Shown: positions 12,901-28,230 of the stretch, one piece after another
Layout of the letters: the number at the start of each line of letters is the position of its first letter
Position numbering within the stretch: the first letter of the stretch is position 1
Source of the DNA: Chrysomallon squamiferum
Taxonomy: Eukaryota; Mollusca; Gastropoda; Neomphalida; Peltospiridae
Reading direction: 5' to 3'
NCBI GenBank assembly: GCA_012295275.1
Contig: CM022670.1
Coordinates: forward strand, 7,918,712 to 7,982,711
Length of the DNA: 64,000 bases
Notes under the pieces: model-generated
What the model was told of the DNA's origin: nothing
The model's database searches: none
What the model saw: only the letters and a program-made list of their open reading frames with translations
Program-made: the position numbers and the translations under genes

Positions 12901-15900
12901 TGGACTGTATCAAAAAGTGACTCTCCAACACTGTTCTCCGTGCCCAATAATTTCATTACCACGAGCAAATCAGAGCAGTGCTTGTCTCCCGCAGACTACT
13001 TGTTGCTGGCAACAGGCAACCTGTCTGCTGATCAACACCACGGACAACAGCATACAGTGCCAGTGGGCTTTGATGACACACCTCAACAACTGGGCTTCTA
13101 TCATTTGCTTCATCATCGTCGTGATATGACGAATGTTATGACTTGTACTTTCAGATAGGACACCTGATGATTTTTTGAGTAAAATATTTGTTTTCTTATA
13201 TTTGACATCTCTTTTGTAGTTCTTTTTTTTTTTTTTTTTTTTTTTTAAGATGGAAAGTTACAATTTCACTGTTCAAAGTTTACCTTTACAAAGTTTGGAA
13301 TTATGTTTTTCGTCAAAAATAATACAGTGGTTTTTCAGACATTCATACTCAGAAAGGCCTTAAAAGGTTTTATTTATTTGATTTGATTTTCATTTTAATT
13401 ATTATTTCATTTGATTATTACTTAAAACATTTTTTTAAACAATGTGTCTGTTCACGAGAGGATTTTGTAAATAGCAATAATTTATTCAGAGGCAGACCAA
13501 AGTTATTTGCATCAACTTTTGAATTTTTCAAACATAAAAAAAACCCTGTGACTACATCAATTTATTTTCTGACATTAATTTTGTAGTGAGTATTTCAACA
13601 GTGTTTGTGGAATCAACAGGTTTAAGTTTTAAATCTGTTGCATTTTTCAACAAAGACACTGCTAGCTTTTCAACAGCATGGACAGTGAGACAAGGATTTC
13701 TCTTGGGAAATGATATTGATCCCCAAACTAGAAGCGACAGGAAGGTTTTCAAACTTAGTTGTCATTTATCCTCCATCATGCTCATTGTTGTTAATGACTG
13801 TGAAACAAAATATTTTGGATACCGTCGGCTTCACCTGATGGAATCAACTGTTTAAATAAACTGTTCACTTTGAGGAATATTTTGCATATATATCACCAAA
13901 TGTTTCATTCGCCACTCACAGTTTGTGAAAACTATTGATCCAGGATTGAAAAAGAAAGTGAGAAAAAATACACAAGAGTGTACAAATGTGTGGCTTTTTG
14001 ATGTCTTAGCGTTACGATGGATGATTATCTACAGTGATATGTTTTCTATGTACATCAGAGCCTGGCTCGCATATGTTTTTTCAAATGAAAGAGAAAGCTT
14101 TTATATATAAGACAGTCTCATCTGATATATGTAATCTTTAATTCATAAGATTATTAATAGACTTGTATATTTGGTGTAGATTTCAGCTGATTGTGAAACA
14201 TCTTTAGGGAGTAAAGAATAATATTTGAATTTTTTTTTTATTAATATCTGATTTATAAAAAAGCAACAAATTTATGTAAAAATTATAATTCTGATTACCT
14301 CTGAGACAATTTCGTTTTTGTTTTCTTTTTTTTGAATATTTCTTAAAAAAAGAATTGTAGATGACTTTACTAAATATTAAGTGAAAAAATAGAGAAGATT
14401 ATTTAGCTTCCTTGAAGATCCTCATGAAATATGGAAAATACTAATGTCGGATAATAGTTCTTCCTCTCAGAAGGTATTTATTTATTTTTAAAAAAAATTT
14501 CAATTTCAATTTTTTTTTTTTTACAAAAACTGTTAAAATTTAAAAATTCTTTAATTATATGAGCAATAAAATTCCAAATGACAGTCGACTCCATGAATCA
14601 CCGACCAAAGTTTAACTTCACGACTGCAGAGACTTACCAAAGACGCAGACAGCGTAAAGAGGCACGGCGCTTTAATCTAAAATTGTTTTCTCATGCCTCT
14701 CTCTACCCTAAACAAACCAGGTGGGAGGAACCCTGGATTATTCACCACAATCCACTTGAAGGTGAGTAGAACTGCAAGGTGCAGTAGATATCAGAACAAC
14801 TTCATGTATGTAATACGATTATGGGGAAGAAGACATGAGGGATTGAGTGTGAACAAGTGAGTTGTGTATGTGTGTTTTGGGCAGCAGTAATTGTGGATGT
14901 AAGCATGATGTTATGGTATGTTTATATTTGTTTATATTTGTCTCCCCGATTGCTGTTTTAAAACAGATTTTTTCTTCTTTTTTTTCCTCTTTTTAGGTTA
15001 TTTATATATTTTTATTATTTTTTATTTTTATTTATTTATTTATTTTTTTTATTATTAATATTTTTTTTAGTGGTACATCTTTAAGATTTTGCATTGGGTA
15101 GTGAAAAAAACACCTATATTATACTTAAACTTGATACAGCAGTCAGTCAGTTTTCTGTTGTTGTTTCTAATCTGTCCAGACTTTGTACTTGTACATAAAG
15201 ATTTCTCTGAGATACAGATGGTTCTGTAATCAAATTAGTTGTTAATGGACTTCAATATAACATCATTTGTCAACTAATCTGCCTGTAATGTGTCGCGAGA
15301 GCTTGACAAATCAACACACGCTGGATGCAGTTTCAATTTGGCTTTATGTCACACTCATATCACCACACATTTATTTTGCAGGATTTAGTTTATTTCTGGA
15401 TCCCAAATCTGCACATTTTAAATCATGTAAAACTGACAGCTTGTTCAATAGTTATTGTTGACCAAATAATCAAGAGAAAATTTTTTTTTGATGGATTTCC
15501 AATTTAATTTCACACCTGAATTGACATGGCCGAGACATTCTAGTGAAATCCATGTTTCCGGTGAGTCATTTTAAAAGCAACATCGATGTTTTGAAATTGT
15601 ATGTAAATGACAAATCACTACATTTTTATAATAATTCTTTCATTACTTCTTAATTTAATTTCCTCAGAATAACTTATGATTATTTTACGACAAGAGGTCA
15701 TCTGGTTTCTCTAAACTTCACATTATTTTTCATTTTTCACTTATTTATTTTTTTCCTCATTTTGTTAATATACTTATTAAGACTGACTGATTTTTAAACT
15801 GCAAACATTAATGAATAAGTTTGTTTAACAGCACCCCATCACTTTCGATACTATTAGTCATCAAGATTTGTTTTGGTTTGTTTTGTATTTTGATATTGTT

Positions 15901-16264
15901 GTATTGAGAGCTGTTACCATTTGATAGTATTAATCTTTAATGTGCTTTCCCTTAGACAGTACAACACATACTAGAGTTTTATAATGCACCTTTATATACA
16001 AGTGAGAAAAATGAACCATTGATGATGTACCCGAGATGGTTAACTTTGTGATTTTTATTATACATATATTTGTACCAACATAACTGTTCAGTTGACTGAT
16101 CATGTAAGTAATGATTAATTTTGTAGCATTATTTCTGTTACGTTGTTTTTTTATCATACCATGAAGCTGTACTGTCACTTGTTTATATGTGAATGACACA
16201 AAAGTATCAATAGGAAGAAAAAAGTCCAACATTTTTACATTGTATATAATGAAAGATTCTGAAG

Positions 16265-16302
<38 letters not shown>

Positions 16303-16919
16303 GGAATTTGGTATTTTTTTAAAAGCTGATATATATATATAAAAAAAAAAAAATTAACTGTTGAATAAATAAGGACATTCACATTTTTGAAAGAAAGACG
16401 AAAACAAATTTATATTTATAATTATGTTCATCTTTATTTCTATACCAACAGATATACATGCAGTGAAATGAAAATTGCTATTTCTATTCAAGAAGAAAAA
16501 TAGGTCCAGGAGGGCACTAAAGGTTAACCACCTGGAGGTTTTAAGTTCAGTTCTCCTGAGGGTTATGCTACTCACTCAGCCAGATAATGATACAAAATAG
16601 TTGAATCTTTCATTTATCCGCAAGTGCTGCAAAGAGCGTAATGAGGCATTGTAAAATGCAAGGAGGAAGACTCTGCAAACCGCATCTCGGCAGACATTGC
16701 ATTGTTTGATGTGTAATTAGTATCGAGAGAAATCAGTTACTTGGCAACGACGCTGTAAAATGTAGTACTTCATAAGTGTATGCTGTTGAGAAAATTAAGT
16801 ACTCGCCTTCACTATCTCCCGAGTTTTTAGGTCTTCTATCACAGTTAACAGTCATGTCAGGTTATAAAAATTCTAGACATGTAGGCAGCATGGTGTCTGC
16901 TGTTCAGTATCCATATTTT

Positions 16920-16953
<34 letters not shown>

Positions 16954-19643
16954 CTGTTAACTGTTTCTGATCTCATTTCATGTTTTATTTATTTCTTTCC
17001 TTTTCTTTCTTTCTTTCTTTCTTTCTCTCCCCTTTCTGTCGCTTTCATTCTCTTTTTGACTCTCTTTCTATCTGTCTTTTTCCCTTTAATGTTCTCCATA
17101 AGTTTCCTATTCTTTTTATAACTAATCTTTAAAATTTCTAAGGTCATGAACTCCCTATGTCAAATAAAGAATTAAACATAACATTGATCAATCAAAGCAA
17201 AAAGGTTTTAGTATTCCACTTTTATATAGTAATTTTGCTTTTTTTTTTCTTAATGAAAAATAATTAAATACAATTATATGTTATCCAAAGATAAAGTTTA
17301 TATCAGTCTAAACAGTCAAGAATTGTTTCCATTTCTTTCTTGATTTAAGCATATAAAGTTCATACTGCTCCCAATGTTTTTTTTAAAGAAATTGTAAATG
17401 ATATTGGTGTAGTAGAACCAATCTTATTGCTATCATAGAACTAAGCGTTATGTCTAAAACTGGATTTCGAATGCAGTATCATATTTAAGACCGGATATCA
17501 GGAAAGTATTCTGCTCCAGGGTCCTCATTAATTTGATTTTTTTTTTTTTTTTTTACATATATCTTTTTTCATTTTTTCATTTCTTTTTCATCATTCTTTT
17601 TTCATTATTATTATTCATCGGTAGAGAGATACTGAAATTAAAATACAAAGGACAAACTTGATTTTATCATCACACAAACATGTTGAAGTCCTCGGGTCGT
17701 TTGCATTATTCAGTGCTGTTTAGTTCTGTAATGATCTCCAAGGGCATAGAAAATCTCGCAAACTGGGCAGTTTCTTTCCAGGCATTGAACATCAAACAAT
17801 ACAAGACGAGGGATGAATCAATGTTGTGTCCTCCTAATTGTCCTGAGTGTTATTTTACTGTTGTAATGATCGTGACAATGTCTCCAGGTGCATATAGGTC
17901 TTCAGAACCCATCTCCAGTTGTCAGATGAGATATTTCATGTTCCCTGGCTAGGTCACTGACTTTGTACAATTGTCTCTGTTTTATTCAGACTGTTGTAGA
18001 GAAAAGACAATAACTAAGTTTATATGTAGCACATTTAAACTGGTTTAATAGTCTCTTTTCATATAACTGAAGCTAGTTAAGAGATTTGCTGATTTTTGTA
18101 TGAATCGATTTTTAATACAAATGCTAGGTTTATTGAACATTATTTTAAATTTAGCTTTATTATTTGTTTATTAGAATATTTAAATCTCTTTAATGGACAA
18201 GCTAATGTTCAGATTTATTTAATATATTTAGCACAGTTTTAAATTTAGATGTAAGAATAATGGATTAATTTATTTAAAGCCCTAAATACATTATCTAATA
18301 TTTATTAGTTAATATACAACAATTATTTGTTTTAGCGATTTGGCAGAAGTAATCCACTAAGTTTGGTTTAATTTGTTTTTTTGGAGCATCTGTGTGTGTG
18401 TGTGTATCTCTCTCTCTCTATATATATATTGCTCTCTCTATTATGCATTCATTTTTCTTTTTGCACATCACAGAGAAAAAATGTTACTTAGGTTGAATAG
18501 AAAACAAGCAGTAACCAAGAAGAGAATTATCACTTATAAACAATGTATTTTCAATGAATTTTATACTTTTGTTCCTTTGTCACTTACTATATATTAAGTA
18601 TGCTTTCACTCTTCATGCCTTCGTTTCACAACAGAGAAAAAGAAAGTAAAAACCTTAGATAATATCAGTTCTTTTAAAACATTCAATCTGCTTTCCTTTG
18701 CTTTTTATTTTTTTTTTTTTTTGATACAACATGAAGAGCAGCAAGAAGAAAATGTTTCAGTCATTCCATTCTTAAAACACTGAGATGTAAAATAAATAAT
18801 TAATCTTGAATTGCCTACTGATTTTGATTTATTATTCTTAGACCATTTTATCTTCTCCTAACTCAAATTCCTGATGATAATATATATTCTAAATCATTTA
18901 TTCATTTTTGTTAGAATTTCAGTCATTTAGTGATTTATGTGGTACAAATGGAGATCTCCATGCATTTTACAGTTTGTTATATTTATTACTAAATGCTAAC
19001 CTTTATTACTAATAAAATATGGCTAAATGTCGGTTTTGTAATTTTTATTTCTATGCCCTAAAAAATAAGTCAAATAAAATAATACATAAAATAATAATAA
19101 TCATAATAATAAAAGAAGAAAAGAAACAGTGACAAACAAATATTTGTAGTGTATTTAGCCCATTTATATGTACGCTACACTTTGTTCACTATTGATGGAT
19201 CCCAAAACTTTTTATCCAGTTTATATGCAAGTTACAGTTTTTAGTAACAGAGTAATCTATTGTGCATCATAGTATTTGAAGACTGACAAAATGATTTCTT
19301 CTGTTTTTTTATTTTTTTGTGTTTCTTTAAAGATTTTTTTTCTTTATTTCAAATGCTACTGACAGGTTGGTTTCCGAGCAGAATTGATATTCTCAACAAG
19401 TGTGTGCCTCCTAGCATTCTCATAAGAAACTTTTCTCAGGGTCGTTACTCAAATCATTAATGGTGGAGGTGGTGGATGATATTAAATTCATTACCTATCT
19501 CTCATTAATGTAAATCAACTAATTTGATTCTCCGTTTTAAGAACTAATTTAGGTTATTAATTAAAATGAGAAAGTAATTATCAGAGTTAAAAATATATCA
19601 CTTCTTCTTACACCCACTCATATAATCACTACCAAACCTTCCC

Positions 19644-19689
<46 letters not shown>

Positions 19690-22600
19690 ATAAAAAAAAA
19701 AACTGCACCAGAATTCAGAGTGAAGGGTCTCATGCCAGAGTTTGATTACCTGAATTGCATTTTTCTGGCCGATTGACACATCTGAAGATCCGAGTTTGAT
19801 GAGATTCTCTATATTTCGTGTGAGTCATCAGCGAGGGTCTGTAGTTTTTGTCAGTCCATTTAGACTGTAAATTGAAGCCATGATCAAATAAACTGTTCAT
19901 GTTGCAGTGGTGAAGAAGTTTTATTAACAAGTCGTTTTAAGTTCTGCAAATATCAGCCGCAGACTGTTACAAATATTGAAGACCACATATGAAAATTACA
20001 GCATAATTTTGTTTGAATGTTCAAAAGTTTTATGGATGAATATTGATCAGTGAAAAAAATTAGGGTGCAGCTGCAGTAAGAGTGTTGATGTATAATATTT
20101 TGAAATAGTTGTTGCTTTTTGGATGGGTATTTTTTTTTTTTTTTTTTTTATTTTATTTTTTTTTTTTTTATTACAATTATTATTTTAAATTTAATTAATT
20201 AATATTCCTATCTTTTTTTTTTAAATTTTATTATTTATTTAAAAAAAGAAAGAAAAGAAAAAAAAAAACACAACAACAAAACAACTCAAACAAAAATGTT
20301 TTACTAACATTGTTAATGGTGTTCTTCAAAATTATAAAGACATTTTTGCCCCATGAGAGTTGGAATTGATATTCAATTTCAAAAATGAAATATAAAATAT
20401 CCTGATGATCTCATTCTGCTTTCTCACATCTTGTGTTTTCTGAAACAGCCTCAAAGGATTTGAATCTCATCTTAACCCTTTTACTGCAGTATGTTATACT
20501 GAAGGTATCAAAACACACAAACACAGTAGGTTAAAGGTTAAATGTGGTTACCATTAGTTACTTACGCTTGTATCTTCAATATACTCACAGATAAACTCTA
20601 AAATCCATTCCCAGAATGCCTTGTGATCCATAAAGTCATGCTACATAATTTCCTTCCTATTGTAAGATGAATTTATATTCTATCTTGCTGCTCTTTTTTC
20701 ACTTTCTTTCTTTTTTTTTTTCTTTTTCTAAAAAATTAATCATAATTTAATTTTTTTTTTTTTAAATGGACCCAATATTAAGAGTGTTTCTTTTTTCATC
20801 TGTTTACTTCTTAATGCTTTATAATTAAATGTTAAAAATATTTCTATCTGTCTTTTAATCTCCTACTATGTAAGGATTATATAAAATCAGTTCTGAACTG
20901 AATCTAATCTTAAACAGATGAAACATGGTTACTGTGTTTGTGTTACCAATGCATTTAATCTTTTGTATCAAGTGTAAAAGGGTCAAAGATAGTACCAATA
21001 AACTGTCAAAATTAAATCTCAACTTGAAGAGGGTTAAACATTGTTACAATAGGTCATTTGTGCTTGTGTCACGAATACATATACAGTCTGTTTTATCAAG
21101 TGAAAAAGGGTTAAACATAGTAACCTATAAACTTGAAGGTCTGGCAAAATCAAAAATCTCAGGTGGCAAAGAGTTAAATATGGTCTCAGTAGGTGAATTG
21201 TGCTTTTGTCAGCAAAAGAGTTAAACATGATCACTTGTCTCCCCAGTATACGCACAGTCTGACTGTAAACTAACTTTTACCAATTTGCATGTGTTAACTG
21301 CAGAAAGCACCAGTACAAAAAAGAAGTCAATAGTTTGTTCAGACCCCGGGGGTTACTGTTCCAGACTGATGCCTTTTTTTTCCCTGAGAGACTTGGTTTA
21401 GATGCCACTGATTAAAATCTGAATAAATTTTCTAGTCCATTCAGATGTTGGTGACAGATAATTACATACAGTGTCTTAGGTTATTTACAAGCCCTGAGTC
21501 AGTGTTTGTATATATTAGCTGAGAGATTTAATCTGTATTAATTAGGTTTATATTTTAATGGCAGTCGATTAATGTTGTTAATATTAAATCAATGGTAAGG
21601 AATTGGTATGTGTTGACAATATTGGTTCAGTTTATGGTAGTGTAAAGTTGGTAAAAATTAGAAAGTATTGACAAAATTTGCTCAACACTGGTTAAATGAC
21701 CTAGTAAATATTGGCTAAGTGGTATGGTAAAGAAAGGAAGGGATTAGAAGGTTTTAGCAGTATTGATTTAAAAAAAAAAAACTCAAAATATTTAAAGGTG
21801 AATCAGAAGTTGGAATGATTGTTAGATAAATAAATGTTTCAGATTATAACATTTTTATACATTAAATTATTTTTTTTTTATTTTGTGTATTTTTTTTTTT
21901 TTTTTTTCAGAAATCTCATGCTATTTAAATCATTCTGCTGCAACATTTATTCAAAATTAACTAATAAGTCCTTTTTTTTTTTTTTTTTCATTCAAATTAG
22001 ATAATTCCCTTAAAAAGAATTTAAAAAATTCTTCATGCTGTATTTTCATACTTCTAATTCTGACTTAATACATATATTGCAAAAACTGTAAATAGACCTA
22101 TTTCATTTAAACAAAAGACTGCAGAAGAATATGAATTCCAACAACAAATTAATAAGTCAGCTATAGATGAATATGTTATTGTTATTAAATTCTGATATAA
22201 GTGGTTTGGAGACTGAAGTAGAATTGGACAAGAAAGCACTGCCATATTTTACATGCAAAGTGTTAAGAAAGTGAGTTGTCAGTGATATGTTAAAAAAAGA
22301 TGGTCAGTTTTTAAAATCTGTTCACATATTAGTATTTGTGAATAAAATATAAATCTTATTTCATAACAAATTAAAATGTCATTTTTTAAAACTGAATCAT
22401 GAACCATGATAATGTAAATACAGCTAATTTATGATTGAAAACCCAAACCTTTTGAAAATGTGAATAAAACTGATGTTTGACTGACTGACTACAACCAGCT
22501 CTTTGATTGAGAAACAGTTTTGAAAAAATGTAAATACATCTGAACTTGTATCTGAGAAAAAGTTAACATATGGTTAACATACAATCTAGAAAACCTATTT

Positions 22601-25600
22601 TGAAAATTTGAACAAATTGAAAAATAGTTTGAAAATGTGAATATTCTCAAACAATGTATTGGTTTATATATTATATATATCACAAGACGATCAAATTTTA
22701 TTTAAAAATTATTATTGTTTTGTTGTGTTACATATATATATATATATTGAAATTTGAATATTTTATTTGATCTGGAATCAATTTTTTATTTTTATTAATT
22801 TTTATTAATAATAACATGCACTTTATTGACTGGCTTTGGAATTTAAATTAATTCTAAGATCATTCTGCTTAAATGTAAACACAAAACAGGTTTATCAGAT
22901 TCATAACACCTGGGAATTAGTTTCAGTTTTCCTTGCAACCTTGAATAAAAATCGTATAAGTACAGGATCTATGGATTATTTTTTCTTTTTTTAAATTTAC
23001 CAAAAACAAAAAATAATAATAATAAAAAAAATTAATGAAACAGCTACATTTCAAATTATTTGTGGTGAATTAAGTAGCAGATTTTTTTTTTTTTTAATTT
23101 AAAAAAGATAGGGTTTCCATGAGAACAAAATAAAATAACAATAAAAGTTCAGCAATGAACTGATTAGTGTCTGCCATAATCTTAAGAAATAATTTTAAAA
23201 AGAAAAAAGAAAAAAAAAGAAACATGTCCTTAAAACCCAAAATTCTTCATAGTTATTGACAGATGAATAAATATTGAATATTTCATAACTAAATTTTAAA
23301 GCATATTTAACTGTTCACTTCTATTTATTTCAACATTCTCTTTTGTAATTATGCAGTTAAAATAATTTTTAGACTCAGGCCTGATGAATCTTTTTCTTCT
23401 CAGTTTAAAGTTTTTGTTATGTATTTGTTTACTAAAATTATACTGAAATATGTAATCTTATATAATCTGTCAGAAATCTTGAAAATGATTAAAAAGAAAA
23501 GATTGAAATTAAATTTCACAAAAACCATATGAACAATTATATGTGAACCATGTGAACAATAAGATTGAAATTTTGATACAAATTGGACAATTTCTGGCTA
23601 TTAGAATAATTATTTATATAATCCACTGTTCTCAGGATACATAATGATATGTATGTTTGAAATTAAAAACTCATAGATCAAACTGAAGCAATTACTGAAA
23701 TATTATATTTTAGAACTACTTGAAATAGATACATCTTGTCAGTGAAAAACAACCATGGTGAAATTTAGAATTGAAATATATATATATAAAAAAATAATAA
23801 TAATTCTGCAATAAACTTCAAAGTAACAATGTCTGTTTACCATCATTGAGGGAACAGTTTGAAATAATTATGGAAAAATGATTTCTCTGAAGTACTTGAA
23901 ATGAATATACTTATACAGTAAGGAAATAGACCTAGGTGAAATTTAAGATTAAAATTATTTTAGAAAAAGGAAAGTTCTACATTAAACAGATGGTCAGCCT
24001 AACTGTCTGTTTACCACTGGTTGTTGTATGCAGCAGATTTGAGTTGAAGACCTGATTTCAGTCATTTATCATGTGTCACCACTATCATTAGTCACAGAGT
24101 CTCTGTACAGGGATATCTCCGTCCATCAAATGTGATTTATAGCTTATTTGGAGATGCTAATTCAAATGTTAATTTAAAACCAAAAACATGTGTTGCTCAT
24201 CAGCTGGTGCATAGGAAGATAATCTGTATAGAATTACATTCCATTCTGATTGATGAAAAATACATTGTTAACTCGACATGCCAAGGTTATGAATGTTTAA
24301 TTATTCACTGTCTGTTTTTTTCAGTTTTTATATTTCACTGATATTAAGTACATTGTTAACTCCATGTGCCAAGGTTAGGAATGTTTAATTATTCACTGTC
24401 TGTTTTTTTCAGTTTTTATATTTCACTGATATTAAGAACATTGTTAACTTGACGTGCCAAGGTTAGGAATGTTTAATTATTCAGTATGAATATTTATTTA
24501 TTTATTTCTGATTGATGTTAAGTACATTGATAAATCAACATGTCAGTGTTATGAATGCTTAATTATTTGGTGTGTTATTATATCCAGTATTTATATCTGA
24601 TTGATGAAGTGTAGATATTTTTCAGTATTTATATCTGATTGATGAAGTGTAGATATTTTTCAGTATTTGCATATGACTAATTAAAAGTACAGTGATAACT
24701 TGATTTATTGAATTTATGAATATTTCGTTATTTGATGTGTATTTTACAGTATTTCAGTCAGATTGCTTAGCATTTGTACTTAAAATTAATGACTCTTAAT
24801 TTTACATGTTATATATATACTATTAATCCAGGTGTACTTTTCACTTGTGTGATTCAGTATTAAAGTTTACAGGTAGATACTTTGAACATTAAAACTACCT
24901 TGAAATGCATAATGATTGAAGGTGGTAAATTTATTAGGATGATTACATTTATTTGCAAAATTTTTCATCATAGCCTAGTTTTTTCTTGAAGTGCATCATT
25001 ATTAATGAATATTACCTGGTAATGTTTGTATTCCTGTGTCTGTATGTGTATGTATTGATGTGCATGTGCATGTGTGTGAAAATAGCTTGATTATAACTTT
25101 CCTAAAGTAAAAAAAAAAAATGGCTTCTGATTAAGAAACTTCTCTGTTTTCTTTTATGGAATATGTTTATATTAAAAATACTTTTTTTTACACTGAACAT
25201 GTTATTTTCACATAAAATTAATATCACATATATCTTTCAAGGGACTTTTGTTGATGTCTGATAAAGATTTTTCCATTACTGATAACAGTGTTTCTAGAAT
25301 GTATCATTCATCTTTACAAACATTGCTCATCCTCATTTTATCTTTTATTAACATACAAGAACACAGTCATCTTTACATTTGCCATTGACTTTGAGTTTCT
25401 TTTATATCTTCTTTGTTTTCATTTCCTTTCTTCAGCATTGATTTATCTAAACACAACTGTTTAATTTACTGACTGAACTGAGAGGTTAAAGATTTCCCAT
25501 GGCTTGGACCAGGCAGTGTTTGTGATCAACTATCTACATCCATACTTGTGTTTGTACAACAAATAAATCCATCCATCCATCATTATGTTAAAGTTTCCAT

Positions 25601-28195
25601 CCATACTCCTTGTTTATCCAAAAATAGTTTAAGCACAGAATTTAGTGTAACTGCCAGACGTTAATGAAAGCGAACATAATATAGATCTTATTTGGGCAGC
25701 TCTCTGTATAAACCCAGTTTAAGGATAAAATTTAATGAAAATGTATTTGCGTTGTCTTTTAACACCAGTTTTTAGTTAAAATTCCAAATTTACTGGAAAT
25801 TGGAAATGTAGATAAAATTGGTCTAATTTGGCCTGTTTATCAGAAAGTAGTGTTAGCATGGACTTAACTTTAGTTAACTGACTTAATGAAAGTACAGATA
25901 AAATTGATCTTGTTGGCTTGTTTATGTGAAATTAAAGTTAGGAAGCACGTCATCCACTGAAGATTTTGATAAAAGTTGGATGTGTTTTGTTTGTGATGTG
26001 AAAGAAGAATGAGAATTCAGCTCACTGATTTGTACATTAAACCACTCTAATCATACTTGTTCGTACACATCAAATAAATCCTCAGACACCATCTAAACTA
26101 CTGATCTCAATTAAAATGTACATTAATTTGGACTAATTTAGCTTGTTTATCTGAAGGTAAAGAAAGCACAGACTTTGATGTAGCCACCAAACTTAATGAA
26201 AGTGTAAATAAAACTGGCCATATGGGTTTGTTTGTCTCAAAGTTGAACAAGAAAACAGACAGCAATTTAACTACCAAGTGAAATAAGAATAAAGTTTGGA
26301 GTTTGTATGAGAGTCAGTAACAGTACAGAAAAAAATCATTTGATGTTGTTACACTGTTGAAGATTATTCGCCCCAGTTCAGAGACTAATGTCCGTTATGG
26401 AGAATCGTAATCTTCCTGGAAAAAAAAAAAAATGTCTTGATCTGCTTTCACAAAACTGTAATTTTATCTCTTTCATTGATCAGTATTGATTAAATAAAGA
26501 CTTTAAATATTTAGGTAATTGCCCTTCTTTGTAAAACCACAAAGCCATTGAAAGATATATCTGTTTGTGGAAATGTGGGGGGCTTTTAAGGAAAGAATGT
26601 ATATCGAAATTTGTGTTTGTCAGAGAGACAGAGAAAGAGAAATGCAGACAGGCAGATAACTTTGATGACTGTAATAAAATCAAAAAGTCCAGATTTATGT
26701 ATTAAGGTTCCCCTTTAATGGATTGCACCATACATAAACTATATTTTTAAATTGTATTTTACATAAACTACCTTATACCATCCATTTTTATTGAACAGTT
26801 TGCTGCTTGGAGTAATATTTCTAATTTTATTGGAATTTCCTACATTCAGACTCTTTTCAAAATGATTATGGATTATTGCTGAGACAGATCTATATACATA
26901 AGTAATAAAACAATAGATATTCATTCACCAGTATCTGGATATACTGTAATTATAATATTCATTGTGTAGTAGCTTTTAGAACAATAATATTTTTGTCTAA
27001 ATGTCTGGAGAATAATATCTTGTAGTGGGTCGAGAGTTTGATTCAAATGGTTACTGACAGTCTGTCAAAAAACTAAGTGTTTTGTTTGAGAAGTTTCTCG
27101 CTCTCTTAGGGTTAGAGAGAAATAATGGCCTCATGTTCCCTTGTTGCTGATTAAAGTGTTTTCAAATGACTTTTCAAATCAATTGCTGCATGACTTGGAT
27201 CAGTTAAATGATTGACAACTGTAGTCTCACTGGATGAAATAAAAATTGCTTTTTGTTAGGTTTGTTTTTTGTTTTGTTTTTAAAGTTAAAATAATGGCTT
27301 GATATTCCTCGGAATTCATCTAAAACAAATTAATATTTATAGCTCACTCCCCTTTTTTCCATCTTCAATTTAATTTAAATTTTTATTTTTATTTTTTTAT
27401 ATTAGAAAACATTCCATCGGAATGCATTCTGTACACTCATTTATTGAAAGAAGTGTGAATTTCTACTTTATTTATTTACAGTGTACATATATATATAGAG
27501 AGAGAGAGAGAAAATCTTTTTTTTCTTTCCTTCCTTGACTTGGGAAGGTATTTTAATAAATTGAGAAACATTAATAGAAAAACATGTTAGGCTTACATGA
27601 AAAAAATAGTCTCTGCAGTTAGAAAAATCCATGAAAAGTGATCATTTGGTCACTTAACTGGTGTGCATAATTGATTTTTTACAAACATAATTGATGTTGC
27701 TGGAAATGTTTTATGCAAAAAACACAACAGACTACCTCAGTACTGTATTTCTTACACCAACAGATCCATCAAAACCACAACAGCATACAGTGACTGGCGT
27801 ATTTCTTTACAGTTCAATATTAAAATCATAAAAATATTGTTGAATCTATTTTAAATCTGAATTTGTTTATTTTTCTCTTGTATTTATCTGAGCAGCAAAA
27901 AACAACTTTGATTTATTACCAGCTAAAAATAATATTTGAAATGTCTGTCTGTTCATTTATAGAATATGTTTTAAATGTTCAGATGAAGATCATGGTACCA
28001 TCAAAATGATTGTGTCTTTATTTGGTCGGTAGTCCAACTTCTGCTAATAGAAAAGGTTTCAAAATATTAAAAACATTAAGAATACATTTATAAAATAAAG
28101 TTTTCACTTCTTTTTTAATCTATTTTATTTTTAATTTTTTTTATGTTTCTCATGTTGGTTTGTTTTGGGTTTTTTTGCCTAATTTACTATGATTA

Positions 28196-28230
<35 letters not shown>

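Noticed and set aside
12853-13158. 101-codon ORF on + strand
   Set aside because: No recognisable domain, no paired acceptor and donor in matching phase, and an overlapping ORF in another frame. Kept only as part of a possible regulatory island.
13552-13860. Opposing ORFs around 13.6 kb
   Set aside because: No family match, and no coding-type composition difference or splice sites.
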